From: Tetrapyrgos nigripes
Taxonomy: Eukaryota; Basidiomycota; Agaricomycetes; Agaricales; Campanellaceae
NCBI GenBank assembly: GCA_013368315.1
Contig: JAACJM010000110.1
Location: 218,191 to 282,190, forward strand
Length of the DNA stretch: 64,000 bases
Reading direction: 5' to 3'
In this document: positions 63,393-64,000 of the stretch, in pieces
Position numbering within the stretch: position 1 is the first letter of the stretch
Layout: each line of letters opens with the position of its first letter
Made by a program: the position numbers and the translations under genes
The notes under the pieces: model-generated
Told to the model about the DNA's origin: nothing
Databases searched by the model: none
What the model saw: the letters and a program-made list of their open reading frames with translations, nothing else

Positions 63393-64000
63393 TCATGCGG
63401 TCCTCAGGCGATCATGAAGACATCTACAGGCGTGAGCACAGTCAATGTGAACAGAGGTGATAGTGTGAAGGTCCCTCCAATAGCGAGTAAAGGCACTGGA
63501 CCTCCAACGACTGCATTGTTTGACCGTTTCAGTGTCAACTCCCTGGTGGAGTAGGAATGATGTACCTCCAATGTGAAAGGAATGGCCAGTGAAGCGGCCG
63601 TAACCTTTGCGAGACCAGATCTGGTTGCACATGGAAGGGAATGTCGCTTTTGTGAGGACGTGAAGATTACCAGCCTCATCGTGATATGAGGTGAGGGGAT
63701 CATTCAGAGACAACTTGTTGTGCTTGACATGAGCATGAGTTGCTTTGGTGGTGTTGAGGGAGCCATTGTACAAGGAAATGTGAGCACTGTCTCCTTTGTA
63801 CACCGAGGTCTTCATACTGGGTAAGAAAAGACCAATGGGGCTGTACTTCTGTTGAGGAAGAGGTTTGAGTGCCATAGCATCCTTGACTTGTGGGTGTTTC
63901 TTCAGGTTGAGAAGACGAGTATCTGAATGGGAGGGAAAGATCTCACCTGTTAGTTGTAAGTGACTTGGGGTGGATAATTGGTGGAGAATGAAAACTCGCC
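63393..64000 (-). CDS. Tyrosine recombinase, C-terminal part (window edge)
   Basis: The last exon runs on the minus strand from about 63949 (after an acceptor CTAACAG) to the stop at 63393; earlier exons lie beyond the window. The frame includes TRLLNLKKHPQVKDAM and then the catalytic region: TFPSMCNQIWSRKGYGRFTGHSFHIGGTSFLLHQGVDTETVKQCSRW split as usual into the HxxR box, the W-x-SS segment and the nucleophile Tyr in TRYWRDL. In the box GHSFRIGG of relatives the Arg is here His (GHSFHIGG), which would disable cleavage. Such recombinases drive Crypton or DIRS-type elements in fungi; which one cannot be told from this part. Confidence 0.75.
   Translation of the reverse strand, partial: RVFILHQLSTPSHLQLTGEIFPSHSDTRLLNLKKHPQVKDAMALKPLPQQKYSPIGLFLPSMKTSVYKGDSAHISLYNGSLNTTKATHAHVKHNKLSLNDPLTSYHDEAGNLHVLTKATFPSMCNQIWSRKGYGRFTGHSFHIGGTSFLLHQGVDTETVKQCSRWRSSAFTRYWRDLHTITSVHIDCAHACRCLHDRLRTA

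Noticed and set aside
1..64000. CRISPR arrays, bacterial operons, riboswitches
   Set aside because: Spliceosomal introns and eukaryotic transposons throughout; repeats present have no spacer pattern.

Overview
The window looks like nuclear DNA of a mushroom-forming basidiomycete (Agaricomycete). Supporting signs are genes split by many 45-60 base GT-AG introns, a DUF6532 gene, a HET-domain gene, kinesin-light-chain-type TPR arrays, and the transposon mix typical of these fungi (CACTA, Plavaka, pogo, Tc1, IS630-type, hAT, Ty1/copia, tyrosine recombinase). Taxonomy below that level cannot be read from the sequence.

Layout. 1-141 is the tail of an alpha/beta-hydrolase-like gene. 548-2147 is a small LTR element that carries only gag (TR-GAG type, minus strand). 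2176-2731 is a probable hAT-derived MITE. 4194-5820 is a complete Tc1 transposon with an intact transposase. 8198-8920 is a solo LTR. 10562-11790 is a diverged minisatellite. 12114-13159 is a fold-back element with a second element (12250-12578) inside one arm. 14682-14995 is a perfect 157-base tandem duplication. 15123-16103 is a non-autonomous CACTA-like element holding a solo LTR (15385-15848). 16449-26258 is a nest: an outer CACTA element holds an 8.1 kb CACTA element (16757-24862), whose broken transposase gene is itself split by a 2.2 kb element (18944-21182) encoding a WRKY/GCM1-like zinc finger. 26338-28280 holds a broken TPR array and a copia fragment whose LTR is split by another element (28281-30389).

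The gene-bearing part is 31216-49926. It holds a Gfo/Idh/MocA (Gal80-like) oxidoreductase gene and a truncated paralogue, a HET-domain gene (38277-40355), and a 13-exon DUF6532 gene on the minus strand (41346-44508) with a hAT MITE in one intron. Head to head with the DUF6532 gene lies an intact 1043-residue Plavaka transposase (44715-48013). A coiled-coil gene and a decayed ATP synthase subunit g copy follow.

50677-64000 returns to transposons: a pogo element broken by two stops and by a 7.1 kb Ty1/copia element (53031-60098, minus strand), a five-exon transposon-associated hypothetical gene (60161-61743), an IS630-type transposase with one stop (61897-63043, minus), and a tyrosine-recombinase gene cut by the window edge.

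The most useful result is the dated stack of insertions readable from target-site duplications, plus a group of three elements that share the ends CATCAG...CTGATG and that I could not place in a named superfamily. Several genes carry single one-base frameshifts, so either decay or assembly indels must be considered.
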